A stretch of 64,000 nucleotides of DNA from Candidatus Obscuribacterales bacterium (GCA_020054205.1 JAGVLS010000021.1:183004-247003), one strand, 5' to 3'. Shown: positions 27,261 to 36,305, counted from the first letter of the stretch. A program made the numbers and translations. The notes: generated by a model from the sequence alone, not told the origin.

Positions 27261-27377
27261 ATGGACTGGTGCATTTTCATTGTATTACTTGTAGTTTTTT
27301 TTAGCGTATTTTTATTAGAAGTGGCAAATAATGAATTTATGTCAATTGTCTATTGGATAATTGATTTTATTTTTTAA
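27261..27377 (+). CDS. Possible 38-residue single-span membrane peptide
   Basis: An ATG at 27261 opens a 38-codon frame. The peptide begins MDWCIFIVLLVVFFSVFLLE, almost wholly hydrophobic over residues 4-19, then a short polar part and WIIDFIF. GGAG lies 11 bases upstream, a long spacing. It follows a terminator, so it would need its own promoter, and overlaps the convergent lipid-kinase gene by 4 bases. Random AT-rich DNA can give such frames, so this is tentative. Confidence 0.35.
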   Translation: MDWCIFIVLLVVFFSVFLLEVANNEFMSIVYWIIDFIF

Positions 27378-28375
27378 GGCGTAATAATACTGACTGCGCT
27401 TGCCACAATACTTATGTTCATAGGCGTAGAGCCGCAAGTATCGCCGTCTATCATGGCCATTACTTGTTGAGGAATCTCATTTATTTCATTAGCACCACCA
27501 CTAATTATGGTGCGCACTTTATGCGCTAAGTTTTGCAAATGCGAAAGTGGACTTGTTAATGGCATCACTTCAATTTTTACTTTCTTCACTTTACGAATAT
27601 AGTAAGGTGCTTGTCCACCAAGAAAGCCAGCAGCAAATCGAAATCCCAATTGCAAATAGTCAACAAATTCAGTTGGTGTAAGAATACAAAGATCTAACAA
27701 ACCATCATTTGTTTCAGCTGTATTAGATAGTGTCCCTACACCTAAGTCCGCAACATTGGTGACAAAAATTCCAGAGGCTGAAACAATAAAACGATCATCA
27801 TCAGCAGTAACTTGAAATACAACTGGTCTGACAGCAAATGTTTGAATAATTGAGCCAACATAAGCAAACATTTTTAAATTTGCTTTTTCTTTTGGTGTTG
27901 GCATGGTAACAGCATCAGATAATGGTCCGGCTCCGGCTGCCACACAAAAATAATGCCCATTCATAAGACCTAGATCAATTAATCTAGTTTTGCCAGCAAG
28001 AATTATATTGAGAGCAATTTCTAAAGGATCAACTAAAATATTTTCTTCAAAAATGCCTAAATTCCGAGCGAGTTGATTACCAGTGCCAAAAGGAATAATA
28101 CCAACTGGGATATCAAATTTAGCTTCATGCACCGCACCTAGCACCTCAGCAATTGTGCCATCACCACCTATCACAACAATTAAATCTATGCTTCCTACTC
28201 TTGCTTTTAATATTTCATTGATTAATAAACTAGGCTGAGTAGCAAAAACCTCTGCAATATAAGTTGCTTGTTCACATAACTTGTGAATAGTTGCCCCTAA
28301 ACAAATATCAATGTCATGAGCGGTTCCAGCCACTGGATTGTAGATTATTAAGGCTTTCTTATGATTTAAGGTCAC
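27374..28375 (-). CDS. Diacylglycerol kinase-like lipid kinase (YegS/DgkB/BmrU family)
   Basis: 333 residues. The catalytic domain has the NPVAGTAHD start, VVIGGDGTIAEVLGA (about 64-78) and VGIIPFGTGNQLARNLGI (about 92-109), all hallmarks of DAGK_cat proteins. The C-terminal half is the beta-sandwich of this family (NVADLGVGTLSNTAETNDGLLDLC). It phosphorylates a lipid such as diacylglycerol with ATP at the inner membrane. GTG start. Monocistronic. Confidence 0.88.
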   Translation of the reverse strand: MTLNHKKALIIYNPVAGTAHDIDICLGATIHKLCEQATYIAEVFATQPSLLINEILKARVGSIDLIVVIGGDGTIAEVLGAVHEAKFDIPVGIIPFGTGNQLARNLGIFEENILVDPLEIALNIILAGKTRLIDLGLMNGHYFCVAAGAGPLSDAVTMPTPKEKANLKMFAYVGSIIQTFAVRPVVFQVTADDDRFIVSASGIFVTNVADLGVGTLSNTAETNDGLLDLCILTPTEFVDYLQLGFRFAAGFLGGQAPYYIRKVKKVKIEVMPLTSPLSHLQNLAHKVRTIISGGANEINEIPQQVMAMIDGDTCGSTPMNISIVASAVSIITP

Positions 28376-28661
28376 AAACGTGAATTTCCTTGTAGAAAAG
28401 CAAAGAAGATTATCAAGTGAAGGACTTTGCCTTGTGAATGGTTAGATTTTCAGTTTAGAATCAATACCTTGGTACGCTAAGTTGGCTTCCACCTATCATT
28501 TTTTATAGTCGGGAACCTAATTTACACAAAATACATCAATATTTTTGCCGTTTATATATCTCCACCTCTTTAAAACCGGGTTGACAGTTAAATTGAATTT
28601 AGTATTGTATTCGATAAGGCGTTTGTTGCCAGCATTTTTACAATGGAAAGGCGGCACTAAT

Positions 28662-29294
28662 ATGATGGGCAAATTAACGGCTTCGGCTGCCCGTTTATTG
28701 GCAATAGCATATTGCTTAGTTTTATTAGCCAGTCAATCAATAATTCCAGCTATAGGGAAAAGTGAAACAATATCAGCTCTTGAGATACCGGTACAAGAAG
28801 AGCTCATTCAAAACAAAGCATATTTAGTTAGTCGCATGGTAGTAAAAGTACGTCCAGAATTTGTTTGGCAAGTACTCACAGACTATAATTCTGCCACCCG
28901 CGTATTCCCACATTTGAAAGTTTGTAAAGTATTGTCAGATCATGGCACAACTAAAACACTTCAGCACGAAATTCAACCAAGCGGGCTACCAAAAACATTT
29001 CAATATGTTTTAGAAATTAAAGAAACAGGCAGACGTTATATGGAATGGCATCGGCTAAGTGGAGACTTCCGTGAAGTACAAGGATTCTGGAAACTAGATC
29101 CAGTTGATGGTGGACATAACACATTAGTAACATATGCTACCCATGTAAATGGTGGATTGTTTATTCCACAAGTCTTGATCAAAAGACAATTCCGCATGGA
29201 CATCCCAGACGTTATGCTTTCTCTTAAAAACCATGCTGAACGCTTCACTCAAATTGCTGCGCGCAGATCAACTGAATTGTCTCATACCCCTTAA
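28662..29294 (+). CDS. Exported SRPBCC (START-like/polyketide cyclase) protein
   Basis: I place the start at the ATG at 28662, which has AAAGGCGG upstream; an in-frame upstream start at 28545 would give an odd extension. The 210-residue product has a signal-peptide-like N-terminus (LLAIAYCLVLLASQS), then an SRPBCC domain (VVKVRPEFVWQVLTDYNSAT, HEIQPSGLPKTFQYVLEI, VQGFWKLDP). Such folds bind hydrophobic ligands. Function unknown. The 286-bp gap before it (28376-28661), shared with the divergent lipid-kinase gene, shows no clear element to me. Confidence 0.75.
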   Translation: MMGKLTASAARLLAIAYCLVLLASQSIIPAIGKSETISALEIPVQEELIQNKAYLVSRMVVKVRPEFVWQVLTDYNSATRVFPHLKVCKVLSDHGTTKTLQHEIQPSGLPKTFQYVLEIKETGRRYMEWHRLSGDFREVQGFWKLDPVDGGHNTLVTYATHVNGGLFIPQVLIKRQFRMDIPDVMLSLKNHAERFTQIAARRSTELSHTP

Positions 29295-29451
29295 ATTGGC
29301 ATTTTTAAGCAATTTAAGCTATTATTGAGTTCCTTGCTCCCCGCTTCCCATCTCCCTCTCCTCGCTCCCCTATTCAACCTTTGCTTGGGTACTTTACGTC
29401 TGTCTAGGTAGTTTCAGCTGTTAGCTGTGAATTGCTACAATATGGGCTTAT

Positions 29452-29540
29452 GGAGAGGTACCGAAGTGGTCATAACGGAGCCGCCTCGAAAGCGGATGGG
29501 TGTAACAGCCACGTGGGTTCGAATCCCACCCTCTCCGCCA
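29452..29540 (+). tRNA. tRNA-Ser (anticodon CGA)
   Basis: 89 bases forming a class II tRNA: acceptor GGAGAGG pairs with CCTCTCC, anticodon stem CCGC/GCGG with loop CTCGAAA (anticodon CGA at 29487-29489), a variable arm (GGGTGTAACAGCC), and T-arm GTGGGTTCGAATCCCAC. The 3' CCA is encoded. The long variable arm and anticodon identify serine. Confidence 0.97.
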
Positions 29541-29559
29541 TTTATGAAGCTGCAAATAT

Positions 29560-30219
29560 TTGGTTAATCAAGTTGTGAAGCAATCAGAAATAAATAAAGT
29601 TGTACGCCAAATAGCTAAAAGTGTTGGAAAAAACTATCAGTGGAAAAGCAGCAGTGGATTTTTGTTCTGCAAAAAAGGCTTACTTCTGTTCAGTCTTATC
29701 ATACTTGGACATGGAAAAAATCGAACCATATGCGATACTCTGTATTACAAATTATATGACTTTGATGAAATATTTTGGAAAATAGTTGGACTGGAAGAAA
29801 ATCTAAATCAACCATTAAGCTTTCGTGTTGCTGGGGTTTGGACAGCACCAATGGTAGAAGTTTACGATTCATTTATTGAAAATGATGATTGGAGTGAAAG
29901 TAATTTATCCTGCAAAATAAAAGAAATAATCCAAAAGGCTGACAATATGTCTTCAGAAATAGCGCAGGAGATAACAGACCTTGATAAAAATATTCAATAC
30001 ACCGAAGGGTTGTTTGCCAAGTTGCAAAAAGATCACCCAGGCAGTCTCATCAATATAGATAAAGAAAAACTATTAACAGCAATACTAAAAAAAGAATATT
30101 CTTTAGTAACAAACATGGCTGACGAAATGATTGCTAAAAATAACTCCGGCGGTTTTAATACAGGAAGTAAATCATTCTATATGCTTGCAAAAGAATATAT
30201 AGAAAGAGAATCTGTTTAA
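29560..30219 (+). CDS. Hypothetical protein, DUF4304-like
   Basis: 219 residues from a TTG at 29560; a GTG at 29575 is also possible and neither has a clear ribosome site. The N-terminal 110 residues (INKVVRQIAKSVGKNYQWKS, then FLFCKKGLLLFSLIILGHGK) resemble the DUF4304 pattern as I recall it; the C-terminal half is helical and charged. No catalytic motif is seen. It starts 20 bases after tRNA-Ser, a common site for acquired genes, but no integrase is present. Function unknown. Confidence 0.6.
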   Translation: MVNQVVKQSEINKVVRQIAKSVGKNYQWKSSSGFLFCKKGLLLFSLIILGHGKNRTICDTLYYKLYDFDEIFWKIVGLEENLNQPLSFRVAGVWTAPMVEVYDSFIENDDWSESNLSCKIKEIIQKADNMSSEIAQEITDLDKNIQYTEGLFAKLQKDHPGSLINIDKEKLLTAILKKEYSLVTNMADEMIAKNNSGGFNTGSKSFYMLAKEYIERESV

Positions 30220-30271
30220 AACTATCTAGATTGGCACAATGCTGTCCACCCTAAATTAGACTACTAAGCAA

Positions 30272-30805
30272 ATGAAAAAGTTAAAGGTAATAATCATTTC
30301 TGGACTGCCAGGCTCTGGTAAAAGCACCTTAGCTGAAAGTCTTGCAAAAGAATTAGCATTACCAATTTTTTCAGTTGACCCAATAGAATCATCGATTATC
30401 AAAAGTGGCATTACCAAAAGTTTTGAAACTGGCTTAGCAGCGTATCTTGTTGTAGAAACATTGGCTTCAGAACAATTGAAGCTTGATAATTCAGTAATTA
30501 TTGATGCAGTTAGCGCAGTAAAAGAAGCTAGAGAAATGTGGGACAACTTGTCAAAAATATTTGGTGCTCAATTAATCATCATTGAATGTATATTGAATAA
30601 AGAATTACATAAAAGCAGAATAGAATCGCGTATTCGCAATTTGCACGGTATCCGAGAAGTCACTTGGAGCGATGTAGAGAGTAGCCGCCAAGAATATATT
30701 CCTTGGACAGAAAATAGATTGGTTATTGACTCGGCTAATGGCGTTAAAGAAAATTTGCACAAAGCATTAGAATATATAAAAAAGTATTCTGCAGAATTTA
30801 TCTAA
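30272..30805 (+). CDS. P-loop kinase of the AAA_33 type
   Basis: 177 residues. Walker A ISGLPGSGKSTLAESLAKEL (about 9-28), SVDPIESSI after it, NSVIIDAVSAVKEAR as the Walker-B region, and a C-terminal VTWSDVESSRQEYIPW typical of small-molecule kinases near gluconate kinase or chloramphenicol phosphotransferase. The substrate is unknown. It lies 52 bases after the hypothetical gene on the same strand; the two may be an accessory pair. Confidence 0.78.
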   Translation: MKKLKVIIISGLPGSGKSTLAESLAKELALPIFSVDPIESSIIKSGITKSFETGLAAYLVVETLASEQLKLDNSVIIDAVSAVKEAREMWDNLSKIFGAQLIIIECILNKELHKSRIESRIRNLHGIREVTWSDVESSRQEYIPWTENRLVIDSANGVKENLHKALEYIKKYSAEFI

Positions 30806-30842
30806 GCCGGACTCGTCTTTGGGCAAATGAATCAACAGACAT

Positions 30843-33122
30843 TTAAATTACTTTTTCTCTGTGTTCTTGATCAGCTTGCCTGGAAATCGACCAGCCTGTT
30901 TTAAGTCCCAATACAAACCACCCTAATGCCACCACTCCAATTGCAAAAATAGTGTCTCCAATGACACGCAACCAGCGTAGTGTATTCATAAGATCTGTTT
31001 GCAAAAACTCAGCGGATCTGGCATACCAAAGTCCATATTCCACACTTGCCCATGTTTGCATGAGTCCCACAGGCAAAAGGCTTATCAATACCATCAATGT
31101 CAGACCAATATTGATCATCCAAAACGCAAATTTGACAGCACCTGTTTTCCAGACATTCCGTGTAGACAATCCTTTAAGACAAAAGAGCATAAGTCCAATA
31201 GCTAACATTCCATAAACACCAAAGAGTGCCGTATGTGCATGTACAGGAGTTGTATTGAGTCCTTGCATATAATAAAGAGCAATCGGCGCATTAATCAAAA
31301 AACCAAAAAGTCCGGCTCCAACTAAATTCCAGAAAGCAACTGCAACAAAAAAATAAATTGGCCATTTATAGCTTTTAACCCAAGGACGAGCATGACTCAA
31401 AGTCAAATTGCTATAGCCTTCAAAACCAATTAAAGTAAGTGGTACAACTTCAAGAGCACTAAAAGTCGCGCCCCATGCCAATACTGGAGTAGGTGTGCCA
31501 GCAAAATAAAGATGATGCATGGTACCAATTATGCCACCAGCTAAAAAAACTGATGTTGAGAATAAAACACTGGCTGTAGCAATATTATTCGACAGCAAAC
31601 CCATACGTGTAAATAAAAAAGCAATTACTACAGTAGCAAATACTTCAAAAAACCCTTCTACCCATAAGTGCACAACCCACCAGCGCCAGTATTCAGCAAC
31701 TGCTAAATTAGTATGCTGCCCATACATAAGTCCAGCTCCATAAAAACCAGCAATAGCCAAAGACGAAATCATAAATAGTGCGAGCAAACTACGATTTTCC
31801 TGTGGTTTTTTAAAAGCCGGCCAAATTGCTCTCGTCATAAGTATCAGCCAGAGAAAGAGCCCAATAAATAAAAATATTTGCCAGAATCTTCCCAAATCTA
31901 TATATTCATATCCTTGATGCCCAAACCAAAAGTTAGCATCTAGTGCCAGCCGTTGATGCACACCAAGCCATTCGCCGATCATAGAGCCAATAACAATTAA
32001 GAGTAAGCAGACAAACAAAAAATTGACACCAGCACGTTGAAATTTAGGCTCAAAACCAGAAACAGCAGGCGCTACAAATAAGCCCGTTGCCAACCAAGTT
32101 GTAGCAATCCAAAATATGCCAAGCTGTGTATGCCAGGTTCTAGTCACTGCATAAGGCAACCATTGAGCCAAAGGAATGCCATAAAAGCCTGATCCTTCAA
32201 CACCATAATGAGCTGTCAAAGCACCTAGTCCTACTTGAACTACAAATAATGCACCTGCAACCCAGAAAAATTTCAAAGTTGCTTTCATCGAAGCAGTAGG
32301 GGTTAAGCCAAGTAAAGGGTCAACGCTTGGTATATCGTTACTTCTAGCTGATTCATGCAGCCGCTGACTGGCAAAATACCAAGCTAAAGCACCAATGCCA
32401 GCTAATAAAAATACAAAACTAAAAACTGACCAGACAATAATAGAGCCTGTCGGTACATTGCTGATTAATGACTCAGCTGGCCAATTATTTGTATAAGTAA
32501 TTTCGCTACCCGGTCTATTGGTAGAACAAGACCATGATGCCCAGAAAAAAAATGCCAACAATTGCCGCATAGATTTGGAATTATTGATAGCTTGTGGCTG
32601 CAAAGCATAAGCGTCCCTCAATTTGGATAAAGAAGGATCGCCAGTAAATAAAGCAGTGTAATGGTTACCTACCGATTCAATTGCCCAGATTTGAATTGGT
32701 TCTAGCGTCAAATTTCCAGAAATAGAGTCATAAGTATTTTTGCGTATAAGTATTTTCAAACGCTCGCGTAAAGCTGCCTGTTTTTCTGGCTCTAGTTGAG
32801 AATAAGGTTTTGCTCTTTCTTTATTTGCCCATTCATCAAGAATGAACACAAGTTGCCGATGTAAAAAATCCGCTGACCAATCAGGTGCTACATAAGCACC
32901 ATGCCCCCAGACTGAACCTACTTCTTGCCCACCAATAGATTGCCAGACATTTTGTCCAGTTTTTATATCATTCCCAGTAAATAATAGCTGCCCATTAGTG
33001 CCAATAACCTTCTCAGGAATTGGCGGAGCTTGCATATAAATTTCATAGCCAAAATAACCAAGCACAGCAAAAGAAGCAACAATGACAAATGCTAACCATA
33101 ACCAAAGTTTTTTGTAACTCAT
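30843..33122 (-). CDS. norB: Quinol-dependent nitric oxide reductase (qNOR)
   Basis: 759 residues with about 14 membrane helices. The N-terminal 220 residues are the qNOR extension (GQNVWQSIGGQEVGSVWGHG, FLHRQLVFILDEW). The heme-copper-type core has HTQLGIFWIATTW, YGQHTNLAVAEYWRWW, HLWVEGFFEVFATV and HLYFAGTPTPVLAWG, with the His ligands and the Glu residues of nitric oxide reductases. It reduces two NO to N2O using quinol. There is no cytochrome c subunit gene beside it, as expected for qNOR. It lies 12 bases after an FAD monooxygenase gene. Confidence 0.95.
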   Translation of the reverse strand: MSYKKLWLWLAFVIVASFAVLGYFGYEIYMQAPPIPEKVIGTNGQLLFTGNDIKTGQNVWQSIGGQEVGSVWGHGAYVAPDWSADFLHRQLVFILDEWANKERAKPYSQLEPEKQAALRERLKILIRKNTYDSISGNLTLEPIQIWAIESVGNHYTALFTGDPSLSKLRDAYALQPQAINNSKSMRQLLAFFFWASWSCSTNRPGSEITYTNNWPAESLISNVPTGSIIVWSVFSFVFLLAGIGALAWYFASQRLHESARSNDIPSVDPLLGLTPTASMKATLKFFWVAGALFVVQVGLGALTAHYGVEGSGFYGIPLAQWLPYAVTRTWHTQLGIFWIATTWLATGLFVAPAVSGFEPKFQRAGVNFLFVCLLLIVIGSMIGEWLGVHQRLALDANFWFGHQGYEYIDLGRFWQIFLFIGLFLWLILMTRAIWPAFKKPQENRSLLALFMISSLAIAGFYGAGLMYGQHTNLAVAEYWRWWVVHLWVEGFFEVFATVVIAFLFTRMGLLSNNIATASVLFSTSVFLAGGIIGTMHHLYFAGTPTPVLAWGATFSALEVVPLTLIGFEGYSNLTLSHARPWVKSYKWPIYFFVAVAFWNLVGAGLFGFLINAPIALYYMQGLNTTPVHAHTALFGVYGMLAIGLMLFCLKGLSTRNVWKTGAVKFAFWMINIGLTLMVLISLLPVGLMQTWASVEYGLWYARSAEFLQTDLMNTLRWLRVIGDTIFAIGVVALGWFVLGLKTGWSISRQADQEHREKVI

Positions 33123-33134
33123 ACAATTACCAAT

Positions 33135-34358
33135 TTATTTTTTCTCCGGTGTTCTTATATGTTCCGGTCGGAAACCAACTCCCAATACCTTACCAACAAA
33201 AGAGCGTATAGCTGGAATGGAAGTAAGAAAGCGGACAGGAGATGGTATTACCATAGGACCTTTGCTGCCCAAAGTTCTAGCAACGAAATTCCTTTGCATA
33301 AACAATTGTAAGCGTTGAGTCATACGAGTTGGATACATACGCCACTTTTGTACTTTGAGCAAATCTTCCTCTGTACATTCACCTTCTGATAATGGTTTAT
33401 AAAGAAAATTAGCAGCAGCTACCGCGTCTTGCACAGCTAAATTTATTCCGACACCACCCACTGGCGACATAGCATGGGCAGCGTCTCCTATGCACAATAA
33501 TCCATCACGATACCATTTTGTTAGTCGATCTACTTTTACAGTCAATAATTTTACATCATCCCACGATTTAATTTCGTGAATACGATCGGACATAAAGGGT
33601 GCTACCTCGACAATGCGAGCACGAAATTTTTCAATACCTGCTTGCCTGATTTCATCTGCTTTGCCTTTTGGAATGACAAAAGCACATTGCCAATATTCAT
33701 GGCGATTGATCATAGCAAAAAGCAGCCCTGGTATTACACGTCCGCCAGTGCGACTTGGATCAGTATCTTTGCGGGATAAGCGCAACCAAAATACATCCAT
33801 AGGAGCCCCATAATCTTCTACAGTTAGTTCAGCTTGTTTACGCACTATGGAAGTACGTCCATCAGCTCCTACGACCAGCTTTGCCTTAACACGTAATTTT
33901 CCTTCTGGAGTATTTGCAATTACACCAATGATACTGCCATTTTCTTCAATTAGATCAATTACTTCTGTATTCATGCGCAGAGAAAATGGAGAATAATGCT
34001 TAGCCTTACCAGCTAAAAAATTTAAAAAATCCCATTGCGGCATCATAGCAATATATTTACACTTTGTTTTAGCAGTAGCAAAATCAGCAATGACTGCTTG
34101 TTGATCACCAATTTGTACACCCAATTCTCTAACTTCTTGATGAGGAATTTTAAGTAAGTCATTCAATATTTCTAATTCATACATTATTTCCAAAGTAGAG
34201 GGATGTACAGTATCGCCACGAAAGTCTCTAAAAAAATCACTGTGCTTTTCTAAAACTTCTACAGCCACTCCAGCTCGAGCTAAAAGATAGCCCAACATTA
34301 TTCCGGCTGGACCACCGCCAGCTATGCAACAAGTTGTAGTAATTTCCTTCGTAGACAA
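33135..34358 (-). CDS. FAD-dependent monooxygenase (PHBH/UbiH type)
   Basis: 407 residues from a TTG at 34358 with AGGAG 8 bases upstream; an out-of-frame ATG just before it is not usable. FAD motif AGGGPAGIMLGYLLARAG (about 13-30), VVGADGRTSIVRKQA near 160, and CIGDAAHAMSPVGGVGINLA near 280. These mark group A flavin monooxygenases that hydroxylate aromatic or quinone substrates with NAD(P)H. It heads a two-gene unit with the nitric oxide reductase. The link is unexplained; the flavoprotein could modify a quinone or act in detoxification. Confidence 0.85.
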   Translation of the reverse strand: MSTKEITTTCCIAGGGPAGIMLGYLLARAGVAVEVLEKHSDFFRDFRGDTVHPSTLEIMYELEILNDLLKIPHQEVRELGVQIGDQQAVIADFATAKTKCKYIAMMPQWDFLNFLAGKAKHYSPFSLRMNTEVIDLIEENGSIIGVIANTPEGKLRVKAKLVVGADGRTSIVRKQAELTVEDYGAPMDVFWLRLSRKDTDPSRTGGRVIPGLLFAMINRHEYWQCAFVIPKGKADEIRQAGIEKFRARIVEVAPFMSDRIHEIKSWDDVKLLTVKVDRLTKWYRDGLLCIGDAAHAMSPVGGVGINLAVQDAVAAANFLYKPLSEGECTEEDLLKVQKWRMYPTRMTQRLQLFMQRNFVARTLGSKGPMVIPSPVRFLTSIPAIRSFVGKVLGVGFRPEHIRTPEKK

Positions 34359-34421
34359 GCATTAATCTCCTATGAGATAAGCTGGCATTATAAACGTAGC
34401 TAACAATTAAAACCTTAATCC

Positions 34422-34446
34422 TGACAAAAGGCTGTCATGATATAGT
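34422..34446 (+). promoter_or_regulatory. TGACA-N6-TGTCA dyad and -10 box in divergent gap
   Basis: A perfect inverted repeat, TGACA (34422-34426) and TGTCA (34433-34437) with 6 bases between, has the geometry of Crp/Fnr-family sites. It lies between the flavoprotein/norB unit (minus) and a small membrane-protein gene (plus). TATAGT at 34441-34446 would start transcription at or next to the small gene's ATG at 34453. The regulator is not identified; the site is a prediction. Confidence 0.4.
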
Positions 34447-34452
34447 AAAAAT

Positions 34453-34650
34453 ATGGAAGAGCAAGATAAACAAGAAATTAAACCACCTGTACAACCATTT
34501 CCTGCCTGTTCCAATTTTTATATATTGGTATTATTTGGAGTGGCTGTAATTGTATCAATAGCATTTAACCTTTGCCCAGGTTTAAATCCAGCTATCAGCC
34601 AAAGTTTTTCATCTGTTGTGGAAGAGCTTCAAAAGCATAGTAATAAATGA
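34453..34650 (+). CDS. Small single-span membrane protein
   Basis: 65 residues. A Pro-rich, charged N-terminus (EEQDKQEIKPPVQPFP) is followed by one membrane helix (about 23-42: YILVLFGVAVIVSIAFNL) and a polar C-terminus. No ribosome site is seen; the -10 box lies 6 bases before the ATG, so the mRNA may be leaderless. No family recognised. It is divergent from the FAD monooxygenase/norB unit. Its last codons are partly duplicated at 34770-34802. Confidence 0.5.
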   Translation: MEEQDKQEIKPPVQPFPACSNFYILVLFGVAVIVSIAFNLCPGLNPAISQSFSSVVEELQKHSNK

Positions 34651-34787
34651 ATACGGACGAATTACGGTAGACAAAATCACCTAAAAACTCACGTTATTTA
34701 AGACAAGGGAGTCACAGCATGTTCACAATTGATTGCTATTATGCATAATCAACATGGGCTTTGTTTTTCAAGCATAGTAGCAAGTGA

Positions 34788-34878
34788 GTACAGAAAAATT
34801 ACAAAAAAGAAATTGAAGATTATAGTAACGCCATAAGTTTGGACCCTAACAATGCTAAGGCGTATAGAAAACATGGCG
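34788..34878 (+). pseudogene. Decayed TPR gene fragment
   Basis: In the plus frame from 34788 (just after a TGA) the sequence reads a single TPR unit without a start codon: EIEDYSNAISLDPNNAKAYR. This matches the repeats of the TPR gene at 60766-61362 (AIEDYDLALKLDPGLAQAYY). Then the frame runs into the antisense of cysS. It looks like the remnant of a lost TPR gene, next to a partial duplication of the small membrane-protein gene's end. Confidence 0.5.
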
Positions 34879-34891
34879 AGACAAGAAATAC

Positions 34892-36289
34892 TTATGCTTT
34901 TTCCCAGTCAGCGTTGGCACCTTTGACGTCCATAATTTTTATGCCAAGATTATTTAGTCGATCACGAATCAAATCAGATGAGGCATAGTCTTTATTTTCT
35001 CTAGCTTTTTCACGCAATTCCAAAACAAGGTCCATAACGGAAGCAGCTGTTTTGCTATTAATTGCTTTACTATTATCCTTTAAAGTCAATCCTAACACGT
35101 GAGCATATTTTTTTAAATCAAAAGCAATTTGAGAAGCAGTTGCCGGATCTGATGTATTTATTTTATCTACCATCGCATATAAAACTGATAGGGCAATAGA
35201 AGTGTTGAAATCATTATTCATTGCTTCTTCAAAATCCGAACGGAATTTAGCTAATTCAGCACTAGCATGCATGGTAGCTTCCGATTTGCTTCCAGCTTGC
35301 CTAGCTGCTTTGATTAATCTAGAAAGCCCAGATTGAGCAGCTTTCAGAGCTTCTTCTGTAAATTCAATCGGGCTGCGATAATGGGTTTGCAAAATAAATA
35401 ATCTAATAGTGTCTGGCGAAAATTGTTTTAAAACTTCTTCAATAGTTCTAAAATTGCCTAATGATTTAGACATTTTTTCAGCCTCTACTTGTACAAAACT
35501 ATTATGCAACCAATATTTTGCTAGTGGCGTATGATGCAATGATTCAGATTGAGCAATTTCATTTTCATGATGTGGAAAAACTAAATCTTCGCCACCACCA
35601 TGAATATCGATAGTATCACCCAAAACATTTTTGATCATAGTAGAACATTCTAAATGCCAACCAGGGCGACCACGCCCCCACGGACTTTCCCAGCCAAGAT
35701 CATTATCACCAGCGCTTTTCCACAAAGCAAAATCTACTGGGCTCTTTTTTACTTCTTTTAATTCTTGTTGGCTACGTACTTGATCACGAGCACCACTTAA
35801 CAAATCATCCAAACTTTGTTTTTTTAATTTGCCATATTCTTTAAATGAGGCAACATCGAAATAAACATCGCCATGAGATACATAAGCATGTCCTTCGGCG
35901 ATTAATTCAGCAACGAAGTCTATCATGGCGTGAATAAATTCAGTTGCTCGTGGTTCAATATCTGGTGGCATCACATTTAAAGCATGCATGTCTTTCCAGA
36001 AAGTATATGTAAATTCACGTGCCACTTGCTCTGGTCTTTTTTTGAGCTCAATTGCCTTATTAATTATTTTGTCATCGATATCGGTAATATTGCGCACAAA
36101 AGTTACTTCATAGCCCGAATAGCGCAAATATCTTTGAATGACATCAAATACAATTTCCTTACGAGCATGACCTAAATGGCTTAAGTCATATACTGTTGGT
36201 CCGCAAGTATACATTTTTACATGTTTGCCCTCGAGTGGGACAAAGTCTTCTTTTTTTGCAGTTAGAGTATTATATATTTTTAGTGACAT
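34892..36289 (-). CDS. cysS: Cysteinyl-tRNA synthetase
   Basis: 465 residues from the ATG at 36289, which matches the family N-terminus (SLKIYNTLTAKKEDF); an in-frame ATG at 36319 would overlap gltX and add ten residues. Class I synthetase: TCGPTVYDLSHLGHAR holds the HIGH-type motif and the first zinc Cys, WHLECSTM the second zinc Cys, HHENEIAQSE the zinc His/Glu, and EKMSKSLGN the KMSKS loop. It charges tRNA-Cys. Follows gltX directly on the same strand. Confidence 0.96.
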   Translation of the reverse strand: MSLKIYNTLTAKKEDFVPLEGKHVKMYTCGPTVYDLSHLGHARKEIVFDVIQRYLRYSGYEVTFVRNITDIDDKIINKAIELKKRPEQVAREFTYTFWKDMHALNVMPPDIEPRATEFIHAMIDFVAELIAEGHAYVSHGDVYFDVASFKEYGKLKKQSLDDLLSGARDQVRSQQELKEVKKSPVDFALWKSAGDNDLGWESPWGRGRPGWHLECSTMIKNVLGDTIDIHGGGEDLVFPHHENEIAQSESLHHTPLAKYWLHNSFVQVEAEKMSKSLGNFRTIEEVLKQFSPDTIRLFILQTHYRSPIEFTEEALKAAQSGLSRLIKAARQAGSKSEATMHASAELAKFRSDFEEAMNNDFNTSIALSVLYAMVDKINTSDPATASQIAFDLKKYAHVLGLTLKDNSKAINSKTAASVMDLVLELREKARENKDYASSDLIRDRLNNLGIKIMDVKGANADWEKA

Positions 36290-36305
36290 GGCAAATTTGA
36301 CAATC

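Noticed and set aside
29560..30805. Genomic island at tRNA-Ser
   Set aside because: Two accessory-looking genes follow the tRNA, but there is no integrase and no repeated tRNA 3' end that I can find.
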